Below are positions 44,880 to 55,506 of a stretch of 64,000 bases of DNA, in pieces. Where the stretch lies: NCBI GenBank assembly GCA_013180625.2, contig SNVD02011463.1:47255-111254 (forward strand), read 5' to 3'. Position 1 is the first letter of the stretch; every line of letters starts with the position of its first letter. Position numbers and translations under genes: made by a program. This stretch comes from Boswellia sacra (Eukaryota; Streptophyta; Magnoliopsida; Sapindales; Burseraceae). The notes beneath the pieces are model-generated. The model made no database searches. It was not told where the DNA came from and worked only from the letters and a program-made list of their open reading frames with translations.

Positions 44880-46407
44880 TGACAAATCTGAAAAAGATTA
44901 TCTCCTAAGTATAGAAGTACCGAAGTAATAAAGCCGACAAGACCGGGGTCGATTCATAAGGAAAGGGATGTAGCAGTACAAACTAAAAGATAAGAAATAT
45001 GATATGAATAATTCAAATAAATAACAAGATAATATTAACAAATCAAGTAAAGATGGTAGGTGGTACAACTGACCATTCAAATATAAAACAAAAATGAAAG
45101 ATGGTAAAACCATCCATAGAAATAGGTGGTAAAACCTACCATAGTAAATGAAGGAACAATTTCATAAGTAATAAACAAGAATACTTAAAATACACAAGAG
45201 AAATTGACACAATAATAACGACAACTAAGGTTAGGGGATCCGCCATTGATATATCAAATAAGGATAAAGCACCCAATTATAACCCAACTGGAATCCATAC
45301 ATCAAGAAGGTTCCAATCGGAAGATATGTCATTTAAGCTTATTTTAGTTATATGAATTATATTTGTTTCATTACCAATATTTATATCACTTCTTATAAAT
45401 GGGTTCAACCATCCAATGTGCCAATCACCATATGTCTACAACAAATCAAGGTTCCTAGCTAAACTTGTGTCGATAAGGAAGAATCATACGACATCTAGAA
45501 AGGATCCAAGTATTTGATGTCCCAAGTATTGTCTACAATGGATCATGACCTCTACTTTACGAGTAGTGTCAATATCGATTAGGGAAATAAATATAAATCA
45601 TATAAAATAAATAATGAAAGATTCTGATCTTTAAGCACATTTTAAAGGGTTAGAAGATCCTTATTCTCATATCAAGAATTTCACCCTTTCACCTTAGCAA
45701 AAGAGAATTTAGCAAGACATTATGAAATAAAGAAAACAAATTGCAAGAAAAAAGAGATTTATTAATAATATTAAGAAAACAAAATACAAGAGAGAAAAAC
45801 ACAATAATAAGGGATCCCAACCAAAGCCAAGAGGCCCTAATGGGTCACAATGCACCTCTATTTATAGATACATTCGGAGGCAAACTTGTCAAATTACAAA
45901 GGACTATTGTAAAATATCTTGTTCATAATTTGGATCATCATGTGCATTGAATTTGACCACCAATTTCTGCACCGAAATATTTGAAATTATGATCACATGT
46001 CTTCATGGAAGTTGTAGATATTTCTCTCAGCTTTCTAAAACAGCTTGATTTATACGATTTGGATACGTATATCAAGAGATATGGTCGGGCTGGGCTAAAG
46101 CTACAGATGGGTTCACTTCAAGCCCATTTTTGGTCCACTAAATGGCTGAATTTCATGATGCTTTGAAATGCATTTTTGTAGATAGTTTAATCAGCTTTCC
46201 AACAAATCATGATTTGCACCATTCTGATTTACAAATAGAAAGTTATGCCCATTTTATTGAACCTATAACAAAAACTGAAATTAAGATAAAGTTAATTCAA
46301 AATATGCAAAGACTACAAATATGCTTAAATTGAGGAATTTAATGACACTATTAATACAATATGATGAATTAAGCTCTTATTAAGCATACATATTTAAGTG
46401 TTCATCA
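44880..46407 (-). repeat. E2 3' LTR (family C)
   Basis: On minus from TGATGAACACTTAAATATG (46407) to ...CAGATTTGTCA (44880), TG..CA. It is 1528 bases, longer than E1's LTRs because of an extra segment around 45050-45190 holding GGTGGTAAAACCTACC-type repeats. It follows a PPT. Confidence 0.85.
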
Positions 46408-46419
46408 CACCCCCCAACC
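46408..46419 (-). other. E2 polypurine tract
   Basis: GGTTGGGGGGTG on minus, directly before the LTR start. Confidence 0.8.
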
Positions 46420-47499
46420 AGCTTGTTGCTCGTCCCTAGCAATGAAATCGTTATTATTTAGCAGTGATTTATAGAATTTTATATTTAAGGTGGCCATTAT
46501 TGCACTCTCTTTGATTCTATTCAAATAAACAAACTCTCAACCATTTTTTTCTTTTCTTTTTTTAAAAGACTCATGTACCCTTCAGTAAGATATTAACAAA
46601 CGTTCTTTTTATACTCAGTCGACACATGGCCATGGGGCTTTTTAGAAAGAACCCATATTGATTCTAATCAAGGCTAACATCCTTAGGTAGGGGACATTCA
46701 TTCATCATTATATATATAGACATTGAAACAATGCACCTTTAACCCATGTAGAGAGCTTTAGGCTAATAACTTCCAAATCAGTTGGCCTTAGGGCATTAGG
46801 TGTTAAGGAGTTCAATTTCTTTTTTCTTTTTCTTTTTTTTTACTATGCCCTTCCTTTTGTTATTATCCTGAACAAAATAAAAGAACTCAAATATTGTAAC
46901 ATTTCATTTTGCAACCCACAATTATGCATCAAGGTATGTGTGTGTGTGAAGAAAGGTTCATGAATACTTGCTTAATGAGTACATGAGCAAACAGTTTATT
47001 AAATGATAATGTTATGAGAGTTCACAGATTTGAATAATTCAAAGTGAAGTGAATAAGACAACCTCATTATAAAATTCAAAAATCAAAACTAAATAATATC
47101 AAGTTAGCTAAAATGAGTCTTCAAAATAGCAAAATCAAAACAAAATGACAAATTAGTTAGAATGGGTTTCAAGAGTTCAAAATGGCAAAATGGCCCTCTT
47201 TACTCTGCCATTCCTGACCCTGAATGTGTTTCAAGAGGAATTGAACTCCTTACACTGCACTCTAAATCTAATTACTAACTCGTATTTATTTCTTTATTTT
47301 TTTTTTTGCAAGAAGAAAATATAAGGCACACTTATATCTACTATCCTTCCCCCCCAACCAAATGAAACATTGTCCTCAATGTTTAAATGTAGAGAGAGAA
47401 AGTGTGGGAGACATTACCTGAAGCTTCAGTTATTCAAAAGAGACGATCTGAAAGACATGTAAAATAAAATGCCATAAATAAAATAAAAGACAAGACAAA
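46420..47499 (-). other. E2 3' untranslated region
   Basis: Noncoding; homologous to 51322-52641 of E1. Contains one copy of the CCATGTAGCGAGCCTTAGGC-type unit (46741-46805) and a second G-run, GGTTGGGGGGGAAGG on minus, near 47347-47361. Confidence 0.6.
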
Positions 47500-48150
47500 T
47501 TACAAATGGAGCGTCAGATCCAATTTGCACTTTTTGTTATGTCCCCCTGACCAATTAATTTTAGTTATTGCTAGGTCAGATTCATAATCAACTGCTTGTA
47601 AGTTATCAAGTAATTCATTAGCATTAGTGGTAGAAACAAGAATCTGTTGCACCAAATGTGGGATAAAATTCTGTTCTACAACTGCATCAGCAAAGCGTAG
47701 CAAAGGATCTAAGTAATTTTTAACATTTAACAAACCTATGGGTTTCTGATGGAGATTTAGTTGGGCCAAAGGGGTAATTTGAAAAATTTATTCGAAAGTA
47801 CCAAAGCCACCTGGTAAAGCAATAAAGGCATCCAAATTGATAAGCATATATGTCATATGTTCATGCATAGAGAAGACTTGTAACTCTTGCCCAACTATTT
47901 TTCCAATGATGCTTTCTACAGCTAAAGCTCTAGGTATAACACCTAAAACTTGATTGCCTCCTAAGAGTGCAGCTATTGACACACAACCCATTAACTCGAG
48001 GCTACCTCCCCTATAAACCACATGAATCTTTCTTTCAGCTAAAAGTCTACGAAGATAATTTGCTACTTTTACAAACTCTTCACTTTTTCTAGGTCGAGAT
48101 CCACAAAATGCACATATCTTTTGGATTTAATGTTTTGAGGTTCCCTCCAT
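47500..48150 (-). pseudogene. Captured LOG-type cytokinin riboside 5'-monophosphate phosphoribohydrolase, E2 copy
   Basis: ATG at 48150; 216 codons in one frame to a stop at 47500, with only two internal stops. One is codon 8 (TAA where E1 has CGA). The other is in the family motif PGGxGTxxE, where the catalytic Glu codon GAA is TAA (PGGFGTFE then stop). Recognised blocks: KICAFCGSRPRKSEEFVKVA, VVYRGGSLELMGCVSIAAL, DAFIALPGGFG and QLNLHQKPIGLLNVKNYLDP. LOG enzymes release active cytokinin bases from their nucleotides. No introns, whereas plant LOG genes usually have several. Same strand as pol, between ORF-X and the 3' LTR. Confidence 0.85.
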
Positions 48151-48479
48151 GGCTATGTAACTCTCTATATGTGTGAAGTGAAGAACAAGAGATGTCATAT
48201 TTATGGAGTGCAAAAAGGTATTCTAATGATGACATCTATGTAGGTAGCTCGACCGGTTGTTGAAAAATCTGACAATGAAGCAAAGAAATTTTAAAAAATA
48301 ACAAAAATAAAACAACATAAATGCATAAGTCAACGAAGAGGTAGGGATATAAATTCAAAAATGATAGTTATAAGACATAAAAATTAAAAAATGATAGCAC
48401 AAATGCATATGTACAAGTAGTTGTGACTGTGGCTCATATCTTCCTCTGGTTTTACATCCAGAAACAGCTTAAACACCTT

Positions 48480-49025
48480 CTATGAGTTGGGGATATGCTT
48501 CCTATCCAATTTTCTTATAAACAGGCAAACTGGGTTGTTTTGAGTCAGATTCTCGAGACTGTAATGCACATGCACTTGTCGAAATTGTGTCCATAGTTTC
48601 AAAATTTCACGCTACACAATTTCACAAGAATGCATCTCAAGAGTCAATTGGCTATTGTCCAAAGACTCCCTACTCAGTCTATTCTTGATGAATTGTAGCT
48701 TATCCTCTCGATTGCTATACGAAAATCCCATTGAGTGCCAATGCTGGTTACAAGTCCATCTTGCACATTTGACAAACTTGTAACCTTTGCGCTCTTTGCT
48801 TTTGGCGTAAGAGCTTTTTCCTAAACCTGGCATGTGAGAAACAAGATTATCTAAAAATTCACAAGAAAATTGAACCTTGGCTTCATATAACCATCTTAAA
48901 TGAGCAGGAATACCCTTGTGCATCAATATCCTTAGTCTTTCTGCTCGAGCTTTGTAAATTTTAAGTAAATCATTTTCAGGAAGAGAGGGAAAATGTGTGT
49001 GCAGATTTGAGAGAATGGTATCCAT
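48480..49025 (-). pseudogene. ORF-X, E2 copy: unknown 181-codon ORF after integrase
   Basis: ATG at 49025, frame open to TAG at 48480 apart from one internal stop (48612). Starts MDTILSNLHTHFPSLPENDL, then LLKIYKARAERLRIL. A middle part has three cysteines, KCARWTCNQHWHSMGFS, and the end is NPVCLFIRKLDRKHIPNS. The same terminal stop occurs in E1. No signal peptide, transmembrane segment or known family is recognised. It sits where Athila elements may carry an env-like ORF, but nothing resembles one. Function unknown. Confidence 0.65.
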
Positions 49026-49139
49026 GTGAAGAAAATGAGACAGAAGAAAAGAGAATGAATGCAGGATGAGCAACAACTTTTTGAAAACTAAAAAACCGAC
49101 TTTAAAAGTCACGAAGTACCGTATCTACCACTTGACCGA

Positions 49140-49954
49140 AAAAATCAATCCTTAAAAAGGATCGAGTAAAGCAATGGACTCTTCATTTTGATCAAAATTT
49201 TCAAAGAATGGTTTTAACTGTTATCCATTAACTTTAAAAACATTACCATTCCTCGGGTTCTCAATTTCAACTGCTCCATGGGAGAAAACATTTTTAACAA
49301 TGAAATGTCTAGTCCAACGAGACCGTAGCTTACCAGGAAACAAATGCAATCTTGAATCATATAAAAGAACTTTTTGTAAAGGTTTAAAAAATGTTCTAAC
49401 AATGGATTTGTTACGAAAAACCTTCATTTTTTCTTTGTAGATTTTAGAATTTTCATAAGCCTCATTCCTAATTTCCTCAAGTTCACTCAGTTGGAGTTTA
49501 CACAACTTGCAAGCATCATCAAAATTTGTGTTAAATGTCTTAATGGCCTAATAAGCTTTATGCTCAATTTCCACAGGCAAGTGACAAGTTTTCCCAAAAA
49601 CTAATCTATAAGAAAACATAACCAATGATGTTTTACAAGTAGGTTGGTAGGCTCAAAGTGCATCATTAAGTCTTACAGACCAATCTTTACAGTTTGGGAT
49701 AACCGTTTTCTCTAAGATCTGTTTTATCTCCCTATTAGCTAATTCAACTTGTCCACTTGTTTGTGGGTGATAAGGTGTAGAAACTTTATGGGTTATTCCA
49801 AATTTATTCATTAGAGTTTCAAATGGTTGGTTACAAAAATGTGTAACCCCATCGCTAATAATGGCTCAAGGAATTCCAAATCTACACAAGATATTCTCTT
49901 TCAAGAATTTGATAACTGTTTTCTGATCATTGTTTCGATATGGAATTGCCTCGA
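49140..49954 (-). pseudogene. E2 integrase, C-terminal half
   Basis: Minus frame: [16 protein letters not shown] block, then [55 protein letters not shown] and [20 protein letters not shown]. These match E1 at 54286-54883. Broken at 49954 by E1; it continues at 61146. Confidence 0.8.
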
Positions 49955-51309
49955 TGACACATCCAAAAATAGGATTGTCTCCCAACTATAGGAGTGTCGA
50001 AGTAATAAACCCGGTGAGACATGGGTCGATCCATGAGAAAGGGAATTTTAGCGCTACAAACTATAAGTAAGCAAATATAATGTGGATGATTTAAAGGGAT
50101 GGCAAGATAATATTAACAAATAGATGAGAATAATTAAAATATGCAAATAAAAGAAATTAACACAATAATAATGAGAGCTAAGGTTAGGGGATCCACCCTT
50201 GATATTTCGAATAAGGATAAACAACCCATTTTGGTTATATGAATTATATTTGTTCCGTTACCAATATTTATACCACTACTTGTAAATGGGTTCAAGCATC
50301 CAATGTGCCAATCACCACATGTCTACAACAAATCAAGGTTCCTAACTAGATTCATGTCGGTAAGGAGAAACCATACGACATCTAGAAAGGATCCAAGCAT
50401 TTGATGTGCCAAGGATTGTCGACAATGGATCAAGTCCTCCACTTTACGAGTGGTGTCAAGATTGATTAAGAAAATAAATATAAATCATATAAATAAACAA
50501 CACAAGATTACGATTATTAAGCACATACCAAAGGTTAGAGAATCCTTATTCTCATATCAAGGGTTTTACCCTTTCACCTTAGCAAGAGAGAAATTAGAAA
50601 GACATTGTAAGAGAAAGAACACAAATTATAAGAAAAAGGAAATTCATTAATAACATTAAAACACAAGAGAGAAACACAATACAAGATCCCAGCAATGGCC
50701 AAGATGCCCTAATGGGTCACAAGGCACCTCTATTTATAGATACATTCGGGGGAAAACTTGTCAATTTACAAAGGAATAATTGTCAAATATTATATGCACC
50801 AACTTTGACAATTGGGGTAATTAGGTGAACCGACTTTGACCACCGATTTTGACATTGAATTTTTGAGACTTTTAATCACATGTCTGCATGAAAGTCGTAG
50901 ATATTTCTCTCAGCTTTCTAGAACATCTTGATTCATACAATTTGGATACGTATTTTGAGAGATATGGTCAAAATACTGAGGCATGGTCAGGCTGGGCCGA
51001 AACTGCAGATGGGTTCACTTCAAGCCCATTTTTGGTCCACTAAGAGCCCGAATTTGATGATGCTTCTGAAATATAATCTTGTAAATAATTTAATTAGCTT
51101 TCCAAAACATTAAGATTTGCACCATTCTGATCTATAAATAGAGTGTTATGCCCATTTTACCGAACCTATAACAAAACCAAAATTAAGAGGAAGTTAATCC
51201 CAAAGATGCAAAGACTACAAATATGCTTAAGTTGAGGAATTTAATGATACTATTAATGCAATATGATGAACTAAGCTCTTATTAAACATACATATTTAAG
51301 TATTCATCA
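49955..51309 (-). repeat. E1 3' LTR (family C)
   Basis: TGATGAATACTTAAATATG (minus start at 51309) to TTGGATGTGTCA (49955). Preceded on minus by the PPT GGTTGGGGGGTG. Contains the (minus) equivalents of all family-C landmarks such as GGGTCGATCCATGAG. Confidence 0.9.
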
Positions 51310-51606
51310 CACCCCCCAACCAGCTTATTGCTAGTCCCTAGCAATTAAAGCGTTATTATTTAGAAGTGATTTATAGAATTTTACATCTAAGGTGGTCATT
51401 ATTGCACTCTCCTTGATTTTATCCAAATAAACAAACTCTCAACCCATTTTTTTTTTAATGACTCATGTTCCCTTCAGTTAAGATATCAATAAACCTTCTT
51501 TTTGTGCTCAGTCGACACATGACTATAGGGCTTATTAGAAAGAAGCCATATCGGTTCTAATATTTGTTAAGGCTAACAACTGTAGGTAGGGGGCATTCAT
51601 TTATTT

Positions 51607-51641
<35 letters not shown>

Positions 51642-52641
51642 GTTTTTTTTTTGAAAGAATGCATCTTTAACCCATGTAGCGAGCCTTAGGCTAATGACTC
51701 CCAGACCAGTTGGCCTTAGGGTATTAGGTGTTAAGACACCCCTACGAGCTTAACGACTCGGGTTGCCGATGCTTTATTTTTGCTTAGAAACTTGTGGATA
51801 GTGCAATGTTCAATCCCAAAAAGCTTTCTCCTTAATCCATGTAGCGAGCTTTGGGCCAATAGCTCCCAAACCAGTTGGTCTTAGGGTATTAGGTGTTGAG
51901 GCACCGCTCGGGCTTAATTGCTCGAATTAAGAAGGTTACGAGACCAAACTTATCCACAATTGCTCTCTTTCTTTTTTTTTCTCTTTTTTTTCACTTTTTT
52001 TTGGCTTTTTTTTCTTCTTTTTTTTTTCTTTTTTTTTTTTAACTTTCCCCTTCCTTTGTGCTGTTATCCTAAACAAAACAAAAGAACTCAAATATTACAA
52101 CATTTCATTTTGCCATCCACAATCATGCATCAAGGTATGTGTGTGTGTGTGAAGAAAGGTTCATGAATACTTGCTTAATGAGTACATGAGCACACAATTT
52201 ATTAAATGATAAGGTTATGAGAGTTCATAAATTTGAATAATTCAAAGTGAAATGAATAAGACCTCCTTGTTATAAAATTCAAAAATCAAGACTAAATAAT
52301 ATCAAGTTAGCTAAAATGAGTTCACAAAATCAAAATAAAATGACAAATTGGTTAGAATGGGTTTCAAGAGTTCAAACTGGTCCTCCTTACTCTGCCATTC
52401 CTGACCCAGAATGTGTCTCAAGAGGATTTGAACTCCTTACGCCGCACTCTGAATCTAATTACTAACTCGCTTTTTTTTTTCAAGAAAAAGAAAATTCAAA
52501 ACATACTTATGTCTACTATCCTTCCCCCCCAACCAAATGAAACATTGCCCTCAATGTTTAAATGTAGAGAGATAAAGTATAGGAGACATTACCTGAAGCT
52601 TCTGTTATTCAAGAGAGATGACCTAAAAGACTTATAAAATG
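51310..52641 (-). other. E1 PPT and 3' untranslated region
   Basis: PPT GGTTGGGGGGTG at 51310-51321 (minus). Further in: (TA)n at 51606-51641; a direct repeat of about 70 bases with AACCCATGTAGCGAGC...CCAGTTGG...TTAGGGTATTAGGTGTT (51665-51735 and 51832-51900); a T-rich tract on plus (51967-52042); and a second G-run near 52524-52538. No coding trace. Confidence 0.65.
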
Positions 52642-53321
52642 CTAAAAATAAAAGACAAGAAAATAAAAAAAATACAAACGGAGATTTAGATCCAATTTGC
52701 ACTTTTTGTTTTGCCCTCCTGACCAATTAATTTGAGTACTAGCTGGGTCAGGTTCATACTCAACTGCTTGTAATTTGTCGAGTAACTCACCAGCAGAATT
52801 GGTAGAAACAAGGATCTGTCTCGCCGAATGAGGGATAAAATTTTGTTCTACAGCTGCATCAACAAAACTTATTAAAGGATCAAAGAAATTGTTAACATTC
52901 AACAAACCTATAGGTTTTTGATGGAGATTCAGTTGGCCCCAAAAGGCAATTTGAAAAATTTCTTTGAGAGTACCAAAGCCACCTGGTAAAGCAATAAAAG
53001 CATCTGAATTGATGAGCGTATGTGCCATGCGTTCATGCATAGAGGAGACTTGTAACTCATGCCCAACCGTTTTTCCAACAATGCTTTCTATAGCCAAAGC
53101 TTTAGGAATAACTCCTAAAACTTGACTACCTCCTACACGTGCAGCTCTTGACACACAACCCATTAACCCAGGCTACCTCCCCCATAAACCACATGAATCT
53201 TTCTTTCAGCCAGTAGTCTACCAAGATAATTTGCTGCCTTGACAAACTCTTCACTTTTACCCGGTCGAGATCCACAGAATACACATATCTTTTGGATTCG
53301 ACGTTTTGAAGTTCCCTCCAT
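52642..53321 (-). pseudogene. Captured LOG-type cytokinin riboside 5'-monophosphate phosphoribohydrolase, E1 copy
   Basis: ATG at 53321: MEGTSKRRIQKICVFCGSRP, AANYLGRLLAERKIHVVYGG. A single-base deletion near 53170 in the GGSLG/LMG segment shifts the frame. The rest is open from MGCVSRAARVGG (53163) to a stop at 52642. It includes QVLGVIPKALAIES, DAFIALPGGFGTLKE (PGGxGTxxE complete) and GQLNLHQKPIGLLNVNNF. Length about 225 residues, the usual LOG size, intronless. The tail NKKCKLDL is shared with the E2 copy, which then stops; E1 runs about 10 residues longer. If translated, the enzyme would convert cytokinin nucleotides to free bases. The frameshift disables it. Confidence 0.88.
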
Positions 53322-53641
53322 GTTTATGCAACTCTCTAACTATGTGTGAAGAAGAGAACAAGTGATGTGGTATTTATGGAGTGCAAAAAGGTATGCTAAT
53401 GATGACATCCAAATAGGTAGCTCGGCTGCTTGTTGAAAAATTCAACAATTATGCATAGAAATTCAAAAAAAAAGATGATGGAATAAGACACCATAAGTCA
53501 AACAAAAGATACAAACTAAAAAATGACAGCTATAAGGCATTAAAATTCAAAAATGATGGCACGCATGTATATGTACAGATAGTTGTGACTGTGGCTCGCA
53601 TCTTCCTATGGTTTTACGTCCAGAAACGGCTTAAACACCTT

Positions 53642-54161
53642 CTATGAGTTGGGGATATGCTTCCCATCCAGTTTTCTTATAAACTGGCAAACAGGGTCGT
53701 TTTGAGTCAGATTCCCAAGACTATAGCATTCCTGCTCATCTCGGAATTGTGTCCACAAGTTAAAAATTTCACGCTGCACAAGTCCACAAGAATGCGTCTC
53801 AAGAGTCATTCGGATATCATCCAAAGACTCCTTACTCAGTCCATTCTTGATGAACTATAGTTTATCCTCTCGATTGTTAGACAAATATCCCAAGGAGCGG
53901 CAACGCTGGTTACAAGTCCATCTTGCACATTTGGGACAAACTTGTAACCTTTTTGATTTTCGCTTTTTCCCATAGAAACAAGATTATCTGAAATTCATAA
54001 GAAAATCGAACCTTGTCTTCAATTAACCATCTTACTTCGACAGGCATACCCTTACACATCAAAATCCTTACTCTTTCTGCGCGGACTTTGTAAATTTTAA
54101 GCAAATCATTTGGAGGAAGAGAGGGAAAATGTTTGTGCAGATTTGAGAGAATGGTGTCCAT
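53642..54161 (-). pseudogene. ORF-X, E1 copy
   Basis: ATG at 54161 (MDTILSNLHKHFPSLPPNDL, LLKIYKVRAERVRIL). Small deletions disrupt the middle, then DDIRMTLETHSCGLVQREIF, NLWTQFRDEQECYSLGNLTQ and NDPVCQFIRKLDGKHIPNS to TAG at 53642, the same end as E2. The cysteine cluster reads KCARWTCNQRCRSLG. The start is about 125 bases after the integrase stop; LOG starts 321 bases after its end. Confidence 0.65.
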
Positions 54162-54285
54162 GTGAAAATGCGAGAAAAGAAGGAAAAATTAATGCAAGGT
54201 GAGCAACAATTTTTAGGGAACTGAAAAATCGACTTTAAAAGTCACGGAGTACCGTATCCGCCACTTGACCGGGAAAAATCAATCC

Positions 54286-55500
54286 TTAAAAAGGATCGAT
54301 TAAAGCAATGGACTCTTCGTTTTGGTCAAAATTTTCAAAGAATGGTTTTAACTGTTGTCCATTAACTTTAAACACGTTACCATTCTTTGGGTTCTCAATT
54401 TCAATTGCTCCATGAGGGAAAACATTTTTAACAATGAAAGGCCCAGTCTAACGAGACCGAAGTTTACCAGGAAACAAATGCAATCTTGAATCATACAAAA
54501 AAACTTTTTGTGAAGGTTCAAAAAATTTTCTAACAATGGATTTGTCATGAAAAACCTTCATTTTTTCTTTGTAGATTTTAGAATTTTCATAAGCCTCATT
54601 CCTGATTTCTTCAAGTTCACTCAGTTGGAGTTTACGTAACTTGCAAGCATCATTCAAATTTGTGTTGAATGTTTTAATGGCCCAATAAGCTTTATGCTCA
54701 ATTTCCACAGGCAAGTGACAAGGTTTTCCATAAACTAATCTATAAGGAGACATTCCCAATGATGTTTTGAAAGCAGTTCGGTAAGCCCAAAGTGCATCAT
54801 TAAGTCTTAAAGACCAATCTTTACGATTTGGGTTAACCGTTTTTTCTAAGATCTGTTTTATCTCCCTATTAGCTAATTCAACTTATCCACTTGTTTGTGG
54901 GTGATAAGGTGTAGAAATTTTATGGGTTATTCCATATTTCTTCATTAAAGTTTCAAATGGTTTATTACAAAAATGTGTACCCCCATCACTAATAATGGCT
55001 CGAGGAATTCCAAATCTACTCAAGATATTCTCCTTCAAGAATTTGACAACTATTTTGTGATCATTGTTTCGACATGGAATTGCCTCGACCCATTTTGAAA
55101 CATAGTCCACTGCAACAAGGATGTACACAAAACCAAATGACGGTGGAAAGTGTCCCATAAAATCAATACCCCAACAGTCAAAGATTTCAACGACAAGAAT
55201 GGGATTCAACGGCATCATGTTTCTTTTTGAAATAGATCCCAATTTTTGACAATTTTCACACGTTTTGCAAAATGCATGTGTATCTTTAAATAAGGTGGGC
55301 CAATAAAATCCACATTGCAAGATTTTAGCAGCTGTTTTTCTAGATGAAAAATGTCCTCCACATGCTTCAAAATGACAAAAGTTAATGACACTACTTACCT
55401 CATTGTCGGGTATGCATCTTCTTATTATTTGATCCGGACAATATTTGAATTGATATGGGTCATCCCAATAAAAATTTTTCACCTCGGTCAAAAACTTCCT
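54286..55500 (-). pseudogene. E1 integrase
   Basis: Zinc region: NFCHFEACGGHFSSRKTAAK, CKTCENCQKLGS. Core: CWGIDFMGHFPPSFGFVYIL (first D), then IISDGGTHFCNKPFETLMKK (second D), and [16 protein letters not shown] with E in place. C-terminal: [33 protein letters not shown], stop, TGPFIVKNVFPHG, ending at 54286. Only two in-frame stops are seen (at about 54880 and 54447), so decay is mild. No chromodomain. Athila type. Confidence 0.9.
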
Positions 55501-55506
55501 TTTGTC

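Noticed and set aside
45050..45140. Possible CRISPR-like or hairpin repeats (GGTGGTAAAACCTACC) in the E2 LTR
   Set aside because: Only two or three diverged units, in a plant LTR; local duplication is enough to explain it.
51918..52166. Phenylalanine-rich 82-codon frame in the E1 3' UTR
   Set aside because: Translation of a T-rich tract.
52642..53321. LOG as an ordinary host gene lying between elements
   Set aside because: It is inside the TSD-bounded element E1, and a second copy sits at the same internal place in E2, intronless.
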